A DNA stretch of 64,000 nucleotides from Peptacetobacter sp900550335. GTDB taxonomy: Bacteria; Bacillota; Clostridia; Peptostreptococcales; Peptostreptococcaceae. Location: positions 2,108,001 through 2,172,000 of the forward strand of contig NZ_CP180001.1 of assembly GCF_047528295.1 (NCBI RefSeq). Reading direction: 5' to 3'. Both the position numbers and the translations under genes were made by a program. The notes below the pieces were generated by a model. That model worked only from the letters and a program-made list of their open reading frames with translations. It was not told where the DNA came from and made no database searches. Shown one piece after another: positions 46,489 to 55,647 of the stretch. The stretch's first letter is position 1. Every line of letters starts with the position of its first letter.

Positions 46489-46824
46489 CTATGATACCTT
46501 TCTTCTGTATTCTCTTTCTGGAGTAGATACTGCTGGTGTGCTCTTTTTACGAACTTTTGGTTTAGATACCACTTTCTTCTTAGCAGGTTTTCTAAATATT
46601 TTATCACCATTAACAAATAGCATAATGATACTCAATCCAAGTCCTACAAGTGTAGCTGGAACAAAGTACCACCAAACATCTGGAGTATTAATATCTAAAA
46701 AAGCGTTTATTACTCTTAAAACAACTGCTGAACCATAAGATATTATAAATGACATAGCAGTGTATTTAAATATTTTTTTACAAGTTCTTTTTATACTTTT
46801 TACTTTTGCTCTTAACCTTTTCAA
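46489..46824 (-). CDS. Small basic two-helix membrane protein
   Basis: The start is TTG at 46824 with GGAGGTG seven bases upstream. The 111 residues have a basic N terminus, two membrane helices (about 21-43 and 52-72) with DVWWYFVP between, and a Lys/Arg-rich C-terminal tail (KKKVVSKPKVRKK). I do not recognise the family. Isolated, with its own terminator. Confidence 0.6.
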   Translation of the reverse strand: MKRLRAKVKSIKRTCKKIFKYTAMSFIISYGSAVVLRVINAFLDINTPDVWWYFVPATLVGLGLSIIMLFVNGDKIFRKPAKKKVVSKPKVRKKSTPAVSTPEREYRRKVS

Positions 46825-47020
46825 GAAATCACCTCCACTGTATTTACTACATGCATTTTAAATTAACATAATATAGTTTAACTATATCAAAAAAAATCAA
46901 GCTTTGCAAGAACTTTCACACTATTATTGTGTATTATGGTATCATTGTTTTACATTATTATATGAACACAATATTTTTACTATATAAACATTATATTTTT
47001 ACTATATAAATACAATATTT

Positions 47021-47497
47021 TTAAAATTCTTTAGAAGCTTTTCCTGAAATTTTTTCAGGCACAACCTTAATTATATCTGTTATTTCAAAAAGTTTTTCTA
47101 TATATTCATTTCCAGCATCTACATAATCTGTTGAGTATGTTTTTATAACTTCTCTTAAAACTTTTCTTTTTTCATCATCGTCAGTTACAATAGACGCCTG
47201 TCCAAAAATCACAACGCTTTTATATCCTACAGTAAATTTTTCTGGAATAAATTCATATTCTGAAACTGCACTTATACATACTTTTGAATTATTATTTATA
47301 TTGTCGATTTTATGTCCTTTTTTTGAGCAATGATAGTAAATATTTCCATCAAGATAAACATGATTCATCGGAACTGAATAAGGATATCCATCATCTACAG
47401 ATACTGTAGATAAAAAACTTACATCTGAATTTTTTAGTATTTCTATCCCAGCCAAACTTCCTTTATCTCTATCAACTCTTCTCATATCTCTGAACAT
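47021..47497 (-). CDS. NimA-like pyridoxamine 5'-phosphate oxidase family protein
   Basis: The 158 residues follow the short FMN-binding split-barrel layout. The N terminus MRRVDRDKG and the central FLSTVSVDDGYPYSVPMNHVYLDGNIYYHCSKKGHK are typical of the NimA group, in which the histidine near residue 60-75 region carries the cofactor or contacts FMN. Family members reduce small molecules; Nim proteins inactivate 5-nitroimidazole drugs in anaerobes. The sequence does not show which activity this one has. RBS AAGGAG precedes the ATG. Confidence 0.8.
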   Translation of the reverse strand: MFRDMRRVDRDKGSLAGIEILKNSDVSFLSTVSVDDGYPYSVPMNHVYLDGNIYYHCSKKGHKIDNINNNSKVCISAVSEYEFIPEKFTVGYKSVVIFGQASIVTDDDEKRKVLREVIKTYSTDYVDAGNEYIEKLFEITDIIKVVPEKISGKASKEF

Positions 47498-47679
47498 TTA
47501 AACCACTCCTTTTTTATTTCATATATTTAAATTTTTAGCTTATCAAACTATTTTTTCTTTTGATTCTTATTTATATATATTCTATGCATATTATATTTTT
47601 CCTTTATTTAAAATTTCTTTATTTAGAAATATTATTTTTCATTTTTTGTATTATATTTCAAAAAATTCAAAAATAATCG

Positions 47680-47708
47680 TTGACAGAAATTGTTTTTTAG
47701 ATTATGAT
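47680..47708 (+). promoter_or_regulatory. trpP T-box promoter
   Basis: A full consensus TTGACA (47680-47685), 17-base spacer, TATGAT (47703-47708), placing the transcript start near 47715. Confidence 0.8.
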
Positions 47709-47714
47709 TAATAC

Positions 47715-48015
47715 AAGTTAAAAATAATAAATTTTCAGTAAATTCTTTGACGAGGAAGAGTAGCTGTTTTTAGGTTCAATACAGAGAGTTGGCGTTGGTG
47801 AGAGTTAGCAAGAAGGAAAATAGTGAATGGGCCTCAGAGAACCGGATTGAAATATTTTTAAAGTAGACTCCGGCGTTTGGTGTACGTTACAACACACAGA
47901 ATATGTTAGTATTCTTGAGAGATGTATTTCTTGTATAAATTTATAAGGAATACGAATTTAGGTGGCAACGCGAATTAATACTTCGTCCTATGTATAGGAC
48001 GAAGTTTTTTTATTT
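47715..48015 (+). promoter_or_regulatory. Trp-specific T-box leader
   Basis: The leader contains the conserved T-box core AGGTGGCAACGCG (47960-47972), an AGAGA-type Stem I with GAGG/CCTC base pairing, and a specifier loop reading GAATGG, so the codon is TGG (47828-47830) for tryptophan. The terminator hairpin (TTCGTCC/GGACGAA, 47982-48004) ends in seven T. Uncharged tRNA-Trp would bind and stabilise the antiterminator, switching on the downstream trpP gene. The TGG codon and the gene's identity agree. Confidence 0.93.
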
Positions 48016-48022
48016 TACAGAA

Positions 48023-48046
48023 AAGGAGGTGTAAACTATGGTATGA
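48023..48046 (+). other. Two-codon mini-ORF with perfect ribosome binding site
   Basis: AAGGAGG (48023-48029) is followed eight bases later by ATG GTA TGA (48038-48046). It lies between the T-box terminator and trpP, which has its own ribosome binding site at 48104. It could be a regulatory mini-ORF or the remnant of a lost gene. Confidence 0.5.
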
Positions 48047-48116
48047 ACTTTACTAGAAGATAATATCGAATCAGAATGGCAAAATAATAAATTTAAAATA
48101 CTTGGAGGAAAATACA

Positions 48117-48677
48117 ATGAAAGCAATAGCAACAACAAATACAACTACAAAATTAAATACAAGAAAAATGGTTCTAAATTCAATACTTCTTGCAATAGGT
48201 CTTATACTTCATCAGATTACACCTGCTCTAGGGCTTCCTATGCAGCCAGACTTTGCACTACTTACAATGTTTATAGTAGTTTTAATAAATAAAAATGATT
48301 ACAAAAGTTGCTTATTAGCAGGAATAGTTACTGGTGTATTCACAGCACTTACAACTAAATTCCCTGGTGGTCAGCTTCCTAATGTTATAGACAAAATAGT
48401 ATCTGTAAACTTCGCATACTTACTTGTTTACTTAATGTATAGCATACCTTTCTTAAGAAAAATGGATATGAAAAAAGCAGGCAAAATAGTTTCTATATTC
48501 TTATTCCCACTAGGTACTCTTGTAAGTGGATCTATATTCCTACTTTCTGCTCAGTATATAGTTGGATTACCTACAGGATTTAGTTTACTTTTCATATCTG
48601 TTGTTATACCAGCAGTTATTTTGAATTTTATAGCAGGATTAGTTCTTTACAATGTAATACTTCGCTGCATAAAATAG
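48117..48677 (+). CDS. trpP: Tryptophan transporter TrpP
   Basis: The ATG at 48117 follows TTGGAGGAAAATACA; 186 residues. Five to six membrane helices are seen, with family features such as LILHQITPALGLPMQPDF near the start and TTKFPGGQLPN in the middle. The TrpP family (trp_TrpP) takes up tryptophan and is usually controlled by TRAP or a T-box. Here the upstream T-box has a TGG specifier, strongly supporting the assignment. It is a single-gene transcript ending at the symmetrical terminator 48711-48756. Confidence 0.93.
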   Translation: MKAIATTNTTTKLNTRKMVLNSILLAIGLILHQITPALGLPMQPDFALLTMFIVVLINKNDYKSCLLAGIVTGVFTALTTKFPGGQLPNVIDKIVSVNFAYLLVYLMYSIPFLRKMDMKKAGKIVSIFLFPLGTLVSGSIFLLSAQYIVGLPTGFSLLFISVVIPAVILNFIAGLVLYNVILRCIK

Positions 48678-48710
48678 AATATTCAGTTATAATTCCTTAA
48701 ATATCCATAA

Positions 48711-48756
48711 AAAAAGATGCAATAATATTTTCCCATTTATATTATTGCATCTTTTT
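48711..48756. terminator. Two-way terminator between trpP and the RNase H gene
   Basis: A perfect 18-bp stem (48711-48728 / 48739-48756) with A and T runs at its ends serves both convergent genes. Confidence 0.93.
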
Positions 48757-48759
48757 ATT

Positions 48760-49356
48760 TTATTTATTTAGTCCGTCCTTGGCAAGTTGATCTGCCATTT
48801 CATTATATTTATCTCCCGTATGAGCTGCTACTTTTACAAAGCTAACATCTAGTCTATCTTTTATAGAATTGTAATAATCTCTATATTCCATAGTACCTTT
48901 TTTATTAGCCTTCCATTCTCCTGTGCACCATTTTTCAATACCTTGATAGTCATAATATAAAATCAACTTAGGTATTTTATTTTCAATGCAATATCTCATA
49001 GCATATTCTGATGCCTTTATTTCTCCAGCAACATTTCTCATACTTACATACTCTTCATCATTTCCACCGAAGCTTTCTGTATGTATAACTTCTCTATTTT
49101 TCAATATAACAGCTCCAGAACCATACTTTTTAATAGAGTGTTCATAACTTCCATCTACATAAACCTCTATTGTATTTTCATCAACTTTTATTTCTTTTTT
49201 TATTCCCTGAACAAAGTTTTCAGCCTCCTCCATAGTTGGAAAGCTTTTAAACTCTGCTCCTTTATATCCACTTATTTGTTTACTGCATTCAGTCCAAGTT
49301 AAAAATACACCTGTTTTATAACCTTTTCTAACTGCATAAAATTTCTTTTTAGCCAA
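48760..49356 (-). CDS. Ribonuclease H family protein with viroplasmin domain
   Basis: The start is TTG at 49356 with GGAGG seven bases upstream; 198 residues. Residues 1-50 form a caulimovirus viroplasmin-like (RNase H1 N-terminal) hybrid-binding domain (FYAVRKGYKTGVFLTWTECSKQISGYKGAEFKSF-type). The catalytic RNase H domain spans about 60-198, with acidic residues in VYVDGSYE, the glutamate in NVAGEIKASEYA, and a C-terminal AAHTGDKYNEMADQLAK holding the histidine and final aspartate. It cleaves RNA in RNA-DNA hybrids. It is the last gene before the symmetrical terminator. Confidence 0.92.
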   Translation of the reverse strand: MAKKKFYAVRKGYKTGVFLTWTECSKQISGYKGAEFKSFPTMEEAENFVQGIKKEIKVDENTIEVYVDGSYEHSIKKYGSGAVILKNREVIHTESFGGNDEEYVSMRNVAGEIKASEYAMRYCIENKIPKLILYYDYQGIEKWCTGEWKANKKGTMEYRDYYNSIKDRLDVSFVKVAAHTGDKYNEMADQLAKDGLNK

Positions 49357-49502
49357 ACAAACACCTCCAATATTTTGTAATGGTATTAAAAATTATTAAT
49401 AATTTGGTCTTTTCACTTTTACTATTCTAACAGTTTTTCTTTTTTATGTCATTGATTATTTTTGTTAGAGGTGTTTGCTGCCTTATCTTGATTTCTTAAT
49501 TC

Positions 49503-50888
49503 TTAATAGCATTCATTCAGTTTTTCTTTTTTTGATTTAGGCGATTTCATATCATTATAAACTGCCTTAATTTTAGTTTTAAACAATACTATCGCTACTA
49601 TCATACAAGTTCCTTCTGCAAGTATTGCAGAGTACCATATTCCTTCTCCTCCAAGTATAGCTATCATTAAATATAATGCTGCTAATATTAAGAAGAAACC
49701 TCTTCCAAGAGATACTACTGCTGCTATTCCTGGTCTTTCAACTGATACGAAGAATGCTGAAACTATTACGTTTACTCCCATAAATGCAAACGCATAAGAA
49801 TAAATCTGAAGAACTCTTATTGCTTCTGTAAATATCGCTGTTTCTGTTGGATCTATAAATAATCCTACTATAAAATCAGGTATAACATGACATATTATAA
49901 CGAATGCTACCGATGCTATTACGCCTGCTATAGCAGACATTTTAAACAGTTTTTTCATATTAGTAGAGTTCTCTGCTCCAAAGTAATAACTTACTAATGG
50001 CTGCATACCCTGTGCTATCCCCATCATAGTCATAAGTACCAATGTATTTACATAGTTTATAATACTGTAATAAACTACTCCCTGCTCACCTATATATTTT
50101 ATTATGTTTAAGTTGAAAAGCATTACTACTATCCCACAACTAAGCTCTGTAGTTGAGTCTGGTATACCTATAAATGCTATTTTCTTAAATTCTGGGAAAT
50201 CAAACTTAAATCTTGAGAAATTAAGTGTTGAATTTTTTCTAAAGAAGTGAACTAAGAAGAACACTGTAGAAAATACCTGTGATAAACCTGTTGCAATTGC
50301 TGCACCCATTACTTCCCAATGGAATACCATTATAAATAAGTAGTCAAGTACAATGTTACTAAGTGCCGATATTATAACCCCACAAGTTGCTAAAACTGGG
50401 AATCCATCTGTTTTTATAATTACTTCAAGCGAATACGATACCATAAAGAATCCATTGAATAGTACTATTATTCCTAGATAGTGTTTTACATAATCCATAG
50501 TAGAAGCAGTAGCACCTAACATTGTAGCTACTTTTTCTAAATTTAATAAAACTCCGCCCATTATTACTAATGAGAATATTATTATTACTACTGTATTCAT
50601 AGTGAATATTTTATTAGCTGAGTCTATATCCTTTTTACCTAGATATACAGCTATTATTGTAGATGCCCCTGTTGAGAACATCAGTGATAACGCGAATATA
50701 AAGTTTACAAAAGGCATTGAGATGTTTACAGCTGCTAGTGCTGTTTCACCTACTCCTCTTGCAACGAATATACCGTCTACCATTGTATAAAGTGAGAAAA
50801 CCCACATAGATACAACTGAAGGTATCATATACCTTAAAAATTTTGCCTTTAAGCTCATGTTTTCATTTGATAACAATTTCGAATCCAT
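49503..50888 (-). CDS. MATE family efflux transporter
   Basis: The 461 residues contain twelve membrane helices in two related halves, each opening with the MATE pattern (PSVVSMWVFSLYTMVDGIFVARGVGETALAAVN in the first). It exports drugs or metabolites by sodium or proton antiport. The promoter directly upstream has a 19-bp spacer with a dyad (50919-50949), and a MerR regulator is encoded just before it, so expression is probably induced by its substrate. RBS GAGAGGAGAG precedes the ATG. Confidence 0.93.
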   Translation of the reverse strand: MDSKLLSNENMSLKAKFLRYMIPSVVSMWVFSLYTMVDGIFVARGVGETALAAVNISMPFVNFIFALSLMFSTGASTIIAVYLGKKDIDSANKIFTMNTVVIIIFSLVIMGGVLLNLEKVATMLGATASTMDYVKHYLGIIVLFNGFFMVSYSLEVIIKTDGFPVLATCGVIISALSNIVLDYLFIMVFHWEVMGAAIATGLSQVFSTVFFLVHFFRKNSTLNFSRFKFDFPEFKKIAFIGIPDSTTELSCGIVVMLFNLNIIKYIGEQGVVYYSIINYVNTLVLMTMMGIAQGMQPLVSYYFGAENSTNMKKLFKMSAIAGVIASVAFVIICHVIPDFIVGLFIDPTETAIFTEAIRVLQIYSYAFAFMGVNVIVSAFFVSVERPGIAAVVSLGRGFFLILAALYLMIAILGGEGIWYSAILAEGTCMIVAIVLFKTKIKAVYNDMKSPKSKKEKLNECY

Positions 50889-50918
50889 TTTATATACTCT
50901 CCTCTCTTCTTATCTAAA

Positions 50919-50949
50919 ATGATAAACTATGGTATAATACTATAGTCAA
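50919..50949 (-). promoter_or_regulatory. MerR-type promoter of the MATE gene
   Basis: Minus-strand TTGACT (50944-50949) and TATCAT (50919-50924) are 19 bases apart, the over-long spacing of MerR-activated promoters. A near-perfect dyad (50927-50945, CTATGGTAT/ATACTATAG arms, one mismatch) fills the spacer. Confidence 0.85.
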
Positions 50950-50989
50950 GAGGTTTAACAAAATTTTTCTATAATTTTTTATATTTTTT

Positions 50990-51802
50990 CTATAATTTTT
51001 TTACAGGAATTTGTATTTCTGTAACAAATTCATCTGGATTTCCTGTTTCATGTATATCTATTTTATATATTTCAAGAGGGCCACCTATTGCCTCTAAATT
51101 ATTTTCGTTTATATATTTTTCTAATTTTTTTAAATGCTCATGATTGTATATATAATCACCTTTATAAGTAAATGTTACATAATATCCTTCTTCTAATGTT
51201 ATGTTATAAGTTTCCTCATCATCGTCTATTAAGCAAAATACTGATTTAAATACGTTGTTTAACCCTTTTTTTAATGCCTCTTCAGAGAAAAATGATCCTA
51301 TATTATTATTTCCTAAAATATCAAATCTTCCTTCATATTCGTTTTGAAGTCTTTGAACACAGAAGTCAAATTCCTCATCTCTAGTTATATTTGCATTTAA
51401 CTCTATTGCTTTTCTTTTTTTAATGTATTTTAATTCTATATTTTCAAAATCAGTTATTTCCTTAGATTCGGCTATAGCTTTTAATCTATTTATTATATTA
51501 TTTTTCTGAGAATTTAACTCTTTAATTTTTGTCTCTGTCAAAATAAGCTCTTCATTTAAAATCTCTTCTGTAGTTTTAAGATTTCTATTTTCAAGATATT
51601 CTTTTATCTTTTTCATAGAAAAGCCTAATGTTCTTAGTTCTTTTATAAGGTTTAGACGATATAAATCCTGTATACTATACATCCTATATCCATTTGTATC
51701 TCTATCAGGTTTTAAAATTCCTAAATCCTCATAGTACATCAAAGAATCTTTGCTAAAACCATATATTTTTGAAATTTCTCCTATTTTATAGTAATCTTTC
51801 AT
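50990..51802 (-). CDS. MerR family regulator with effector-binding domain
   Basis: AAAGGAGG lies just before the ATG at 51802; 270 residues. The N-terminal winged helix domain (about 1-75) reads YYKIGEISKIYGFSKDSLMYYEDLGIL, followed by a dimerisation coiled coil (about 80-120). The C-terminal half (about 125-270) resembles the GyrI-like/BmrR effector domain. It probably binds a cationic or amphipathic compound and activates the MATE gene 101 bases downstream through the 19-bp-spacer promoter. Confidence 0.9.
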   Translation of the reverse strand: MKDYYKIGEISKIYGFSKDSLMYYEDLGILKPDRDTNGYRMYSIQDLYRLNLIKELRTLGFSMKKIKEYLENRNLKTTEEILNEELILTETKIKELNSQKNNIINRLKAIAESKEITDFENIELKYIKKRKAIELNANITRDEEFDFCVQRLQNEYEGRFDILGNNNIGSFFSEEALKKGLNNVFKSVFCLIDDDEETYNITLEEGYYVTFTYKGDYIYNHEHLKKLEKYINENNLEAIGGPLEIYKIDIHETGNPDEFVTEIQIPVKKL

Positions 51803-51852
51803 ATTGTCCTCCTTTGTTGTTGTCAAATCTTCTATTATAAATAATCCATATC

Positions 51853-52530
51853 TTAGACTATATCTACTTCTATTATTGCACTTTGATATTCCTCTTTTAT
51901 TTCTCCTAAATTATAGTTTAATTTTTTATCAAATAAAGGCCCATCGACTACAACTGTATGATACTCTCCATTTTCGCCGCATAAGTCTATTTCTATATTT
52001 TTTTCTTTAGAGTATCTTTTTATATCCTCAATAGTTTCTCTGTTTAATTCTCTTCCTAAAAAGCTCTTATCTAAATAATTTAAATTCACTTTTTTTATAA
52101 TCGCTTTAAATCCAGAATCTATAAATTTTGATACAGCTTCTTCTCTATCTATCTTTTCTAAGGGCATAACAGCTTTCATACCTATATTTTCACACCTAGA
52201 CCTATTCCAATTCAGGTGCTGCTCTATATCTATATCTCCAAATACACAGATATTTACTCCTCTTTCTTCTTTTATTCTTCTTAATGTATTTTCAAATTCT
52301 TCCTCATAATTATCCATTCTACAAAATACTGGATATACTTTTAATCCAAGTACATTTTCATATTCTTCTATCATTTTTAAATTTATCCCATGAGTCCAAG
52401 AATCTGTTTCATTTACAGTTATAATTATAGAATCTGGAATATATCCATTTTCTTCCATTATATACATTGATAAAGCACAGTCTTTTCCTCCACTAAACGA
52501 AGTAACAAACCTTCCCATATTATATTCCAT
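51853..52530 (-). CDS. DPH6-like ATP-pyrophosphatase (diphthine-ammonia ligase family)
   Basis: The 225 residues begin with the PP-loop SFSGGKDCALSMY (ATP binding) and end with the family motif GENGEYHTVVVDGPLF. In archaea and eukaryotes the family amidates diphthine on elongation factor 2; bacteria lack diphthamide, so bacterial members must act on another substrate. The MerR gene follows 50 bases later on the same strand; the link between them is unclear. RBS AAGGAG precedes the ATG. Confidence 0.87.
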   Translation of the reverse strand: MEYNMGRFVTSFSGGKDCALSMYIMEENGYIPDSIIITVNETDSWTHGINLKMIEEYENVLGLKVYPVFCRMDNYEEEFENTLRRIKEERGVNICVFGDIDIEQHLNWNRSRCENIGMKAVMPLEKIDREEAVSKFIDSGFKAIIKKVNLNYLDKSFLGRELNRETIEDIKRYSKEKNIEIDLCGENGEYHTVVVDGPLFDKKLNYNLGEIKEEYQSAIIEVDIV

Positions 52531-52753
52531 TTTATAAAATCTCCTTATTTGTTTTTATAATTCTTTATTTTATCTATTAAACTCTAATCCTTATACATTT
52601 TTTATTATATAATATCAATCTCAATACTAACAACTTCATTTGTACCTCGATATGTGTTATTATTGATTATATAAATTTACAAAAATTATATATTAAAAAT
52701 TAATAAAATATAAATAAAAATTTAGTATTTAAAATTTTAGAAAGGAATTTATA

Positions 52754-53725
52754 ATGGAAAAATTCAAATACGCTTTTGATAAAAATAAAAGATACCATAC
52801 ATGGAACTACTATTTAAGACAGAAATTTGGAGAAAAAATATTTAAAGTTTCTCTAAATGCAGGATTTACTTGTCCAAATGTAGACGGAACTTTAGGTTAC
52901 GGTGGATGTATCTACTGTAGTAGAGAAGGTTCTGGAGATTTTGCAGGTAATCCAAACGATAATTTAAGAAAACAGTTTGATGAAATAAAAGCTATGATGC
53001 TAAAAAAATGGCCTAATGCAAAATATATAGGCTACTTCCAGGCATTTACAAATACTTATGCTCCTTTGGAAGTATTAAAAGAAAGATATGAAACTGTCTT
53101 AGGATTTGAAGATGTTATAGGTCTTTCAATCTCTACTAGACCTGACTGCTTGCCAGATGATGTTGTAGATTATTTAGCTGAATTAAACGAAAGAACTAAT
53201 CTTTGGGTAGAACTTGGACTACAGACTATTCACGATGAAACATCTGACATAATAAACAGAGGACACACATATCAAGATTTCTTAGATGGTTTCAAAAAAT
53301 TAAAAGATAGAAACATAAAAACTGTAGTACATATAATAAATGGACTTCCTGGTGAAGATAAAGAAATGATGATGCAGACAGCAAAAGCCGTTGCAGATAT
53401 AGGTGCAGATGGTATAAAAATCCACCTTCTTCATATAATAAAAGATACTCCTCTACGGGATTTCTTAAATAATGGACAAATAGTACCTATGGAACAAGAA
53501 GAGTATATTAATTTAGTATGTGATCAGCTTGAAATCTTACCTGAAGAGATGGTTATCCACAGACTTACTGGAGATGGTAAGAGGGATGAACTTTTAGCAC
53601 CTCTTTGGAGCCTAAAAAAATGGGAAGTTCTTAACCGGATTGATGATGAAATGAAAAGAAGAGGTACTTTCCAGGGAAGTAAATATGTAAAACCAGATTA
53701 CGATATATTTAAAGATTGTAAATAA
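52754..53725 (+). CDS. TIGR01212 family radical SAM protein (YhcC-like)
   Basis: The 323 residues match the YhcC/YtqA family. The cluster motif is the extended form CPNVDGTLGYGGCIYC, with three cysteines in the CX12CX2C pattern near residues 40-56. A GYFQAFTNTYAP motif and the VELGLQTIHDET strand follow in the barrel. The family is widespread but its reaction is not established; a tRNA or sulfur-transfer role has been suggested. It stands alone on the plus strand with a terminator, divergent from the DPH6-like gene. Confidence 0.92.
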   Translation: MEKFKYAFDKNKRYHTWNYYLRQKFGEKIFKVSLNAGFTCPNVDGTLGYGGCIYCSREGSGDFAGNPNDNLRKQFDEIKAMMLKKWPNAKYIGYFQAFTNTYAPLEVLKERYETVLGFEDVIGLSISTRPDCLPDDVVDYLAELNERTNLWVELGLQTIHDETSDIINRGHTYQDFLDGFKKLKDRNIKTVVHIINGLPGEDKEMMMQTAKAVADIGADGIKIHLLHIIKDTPLRDFLNNGQIVPMEQEEYINLVCDQLEILPEEMVIHRLTGDGKRDELLAPLWSLKKWEVLNRIDDEMKRRGTFQGSKYVKPDYDIFKDCK

Positions 53726-53730
53726 AAAAA

Positions 53731-53763
53731 TTGGACTGCTGCGATTTGCAACAGTCCTTTTAA
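53731..53763 (+). terminator. Terminator of the TIGR01212 gene
   Basis: GGACTG (53733-53738) pairs with CAGTCC (53752-53757), with inner TGC/GCA pairing, followed by four T. It lies between convergent genes. Confidence 0.8.
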
Positions 53764-53774
53764 ATTTAATTATT

Positions 53775-54563
53775 TTATTCAAGATTTAATTTCTTTTCAA
53801 GTATGTAAGAAGTTATCATAAATAACACAATAGAAACTACACTATAGAATGTTAATGTGTATAATGATACTGCATTTAACATAGACATACTCTGTGGAGC
53901 TGTTAGTATATTCATACTTTCTAATAGATTTGAAAGTCCATCACTTATAACTGATACTATCATATTTATTATGAAAAATGCTATTATCGCAACAGGAGTT
54001 CTGTGTTTGTTAAATGGTTTTAACTGTCCTATTGATAATGAAGTGTATATAACTAGTATAAAAGACACATAATCTACTATACCTATTATAAATGTTATTA
54101 TAATATTTAATATTATATCTCTAGCACTCATTAAGTTCATAACCATGTAGTTCCAAACATTTCCCATAGACTGTATAAAGTCTGCCATTGTGTTTACACC
54201 TGATGGAAGCATTATTACAACAAATACTAAAAATACTACTATAGTACTTAAAATTAAATAAACAACAGATGTTATTATTTTAGATGCTACTATTTTCTTT
54301 GTGCTTACAGGAAGTGTCATCATCAAATAACCTTCATCACCAAGTAAGTTTTTACTAAATCTTTTTATAATAACAGTTACAGTTAAAACCCCTAGTGTAA
54401 TCATTAAAGCTACCATTATTAGCATACCTAAACTCATGCCTACTTCCACATTTGCAAACATAAATATTCCTATTAGGATACCAGTAAGTATTAAACTCGC
54501 ATATATTGCCAAGAAGCTTCTCATTGTCGCTTTAAATTCATATTTTATAAGTTTACCTAACAT
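53775..54563 (-). CDS. ABC-2 type permease
   Basis: The 262 residues contain six membrane helices with short loops, as in the permeases of GntR-linked ABC systems. The start overlaps the ATPase gene by seven bases (ATPase end, permease start). With the ATPase (54557) and the GntR regulator (55261) it forms a three-gene operon of the YtrABC-like kind, which in several Firmicutes responds to cell-wall antibiotics. The substrate is unknown. Confidence 0.85.
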   Translation of the reverse strand: MLGKLIKYEFKATMRSFLAIYASLILTGILIGIFMFANVEVGMSLGMLIMVALMITLGVLTVTVIIKRFSKNLLGDEGYLMMTLPVSTKKIVASKIITSVVYLILSTIVVFLVFVVIMLPSGVNTMADFIQSMGNVWNYMVMNLMSARDIILNIIITFIIGIVDYVSFILVIYTSLSIGQLKPFNKHRTPVAIIAFFIINMIVSVISDGLSNLLESMNILTAPQSMSMLNAVSLYTLTFYSVVSIVLFMITSYILEKKLNLE

Positions 54564-55258
54564 CTAAATTCCTCCCTAAATAAGGCATCTATTGATTTAC
54601 CTTTTTCTTCTCTTATTTCATCTACATTACCCTGTAGTTTTATTTCTCCGTATGATAAGAATATTATCTCATCACATATATTTTCTATTTCACTTATTAA
54701 GTGTGTTGCTATTATAAGTGTGCTTTCTTCAGAGAAATTCTGAAGTATTGTTCTCATAATAAATGATCTTGCAGCAGGGTCAACACCACCTATTGGCTCA
54801 TCTAGTATGTAAACATCCGCATTTCTAGACATTACTAATATTAATTGTACTTTTTCCTTAGTACCTTTTGACATATCTTTTATCTTTTCATCTACATTTA
54901 TGTTTAGCGCCTCTATCATTTCCTCTGCTTTTTCTAAATCAAAATCTTCATAGAAATCACTAAAGAATTTTAAAAGGTCTTTCATCTTCATCCATTCACT
55001 TAAATAAGTTCTTTCTGGTAAGTATGATACTATTTTTTTAGTTTCTATAGAAGGTTTCATACCAGCTATTTCTATATTACCTTCATCTGGCTGTAGCAGT
55101 CCATTTAATAGTTTTATCATTGTACTCTTTCCACTTCCATTAGGTCCAAGTAAACCTACTATCTTACCTTTTGGAATATCAAGGTTTATACCTTTTAATG
55201 CTTCTTTTTTACCGTATCTTTTTACTACATTTTCTAATTTTATTATAGTATTTTCCAT
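54557..55258 (-). CDS. ABC transporter ATP-binding protein
   Basis: The 233 residues include Walker A GPNGSGKST, the Q-loop in VSYLPERTYL, a signature MSKGTKEKVQLIL (the usual LSGGQ replaced by MSKGT), Walker B DVYILDEP with a following GGVDPAAR, and the switch histidine in ATHLISE. It pairs with the permease encoded directly downstream, and follows the GntR regulator after two bases. RBS AGGAG precedes the ATG. Confidence 0.92.
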   Translation of the reverse strand: MENTIIKLENVVKRYGKKEALKGINLDIPKGKIVGLLGPNGSGKSTMIKLLNGLLQPDEGNIEIAGMKPSIETKKIVSYLPERTYLSEWMKMKDLLKFFSDFYEDFDLEKAEEMIEALNINVDEKIKDMSKGTKEKVQLILVMSRNADVYILDEPIGGVDPAARSFIMRTILQNFSEESTLIIATHLISEIENICDEIIFLSYGEIKLQGNVDEIREEKGKSIDALFREEFRC

Positions 55259-55260
55259 AA

Positions 55261-55626
55261 TTATTCTCCTTTCACATTCTCGGCTATTAGAGAAATTATC
55301 TCATCCCGACTGTATCCTAGCTGTATAAGAAATTCCTTTAAACCGTCTATTCTTTCATTTGCCATATCTTTTTTCATTTTATTTATTTTATCTATATCAT
55401 CAGTTACAAATCTGCCTTTTGTTCTTTGACTATACATAAGCTCTTCCCTCTCTAACTCAGATAATGCTCTCTGCATTGTATTTGGATTTACTTCAGCTTC
55501 TGCGGCTAAAGCTCTAACTGTTAGCATTTTTGATCCCGGTTGAAACTCTCCGGATACAATCTTCATCTTTAGAGTGTCCACTAGTTGAATATAGATAGGC
55601 TTGCTATTATCGAACTCCCAGCTCAT
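55261..55626 (-). CDS. GntR family regulator, YtrA subfamily
   Basis: The 121 residues hold a winged helix domain (about 8-76: YIQLVDTLKMKIVSGEF, TVRALAAEAEVNPNTMQRALSEL) and a short tail (about 77-121), the YtrA architecture. It opens the operon with the ABC ATPase and permease. The promoter carries the perfect palindrome TTGTATTAA-GTTG-TTAATACAA at 55648-55669, likely its own operator. RBS AAAAAGGAGG precedes the ATG. Confidence 0.92.
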   Translation of the reverse strand: MSWEFDNSKPIYIQLVDTLKMKIVSGEFQPGSKMLTVRALAAEAEVNPNTMQRALSELEREELMYSQRTKGRFVTDDIDKINKMKKDMANERIDGLKEFLIQLGYSRDEIISLIAENVKGE

Positions 55627-55647
55627 AACTTTCCCTCCTTTTTATTA

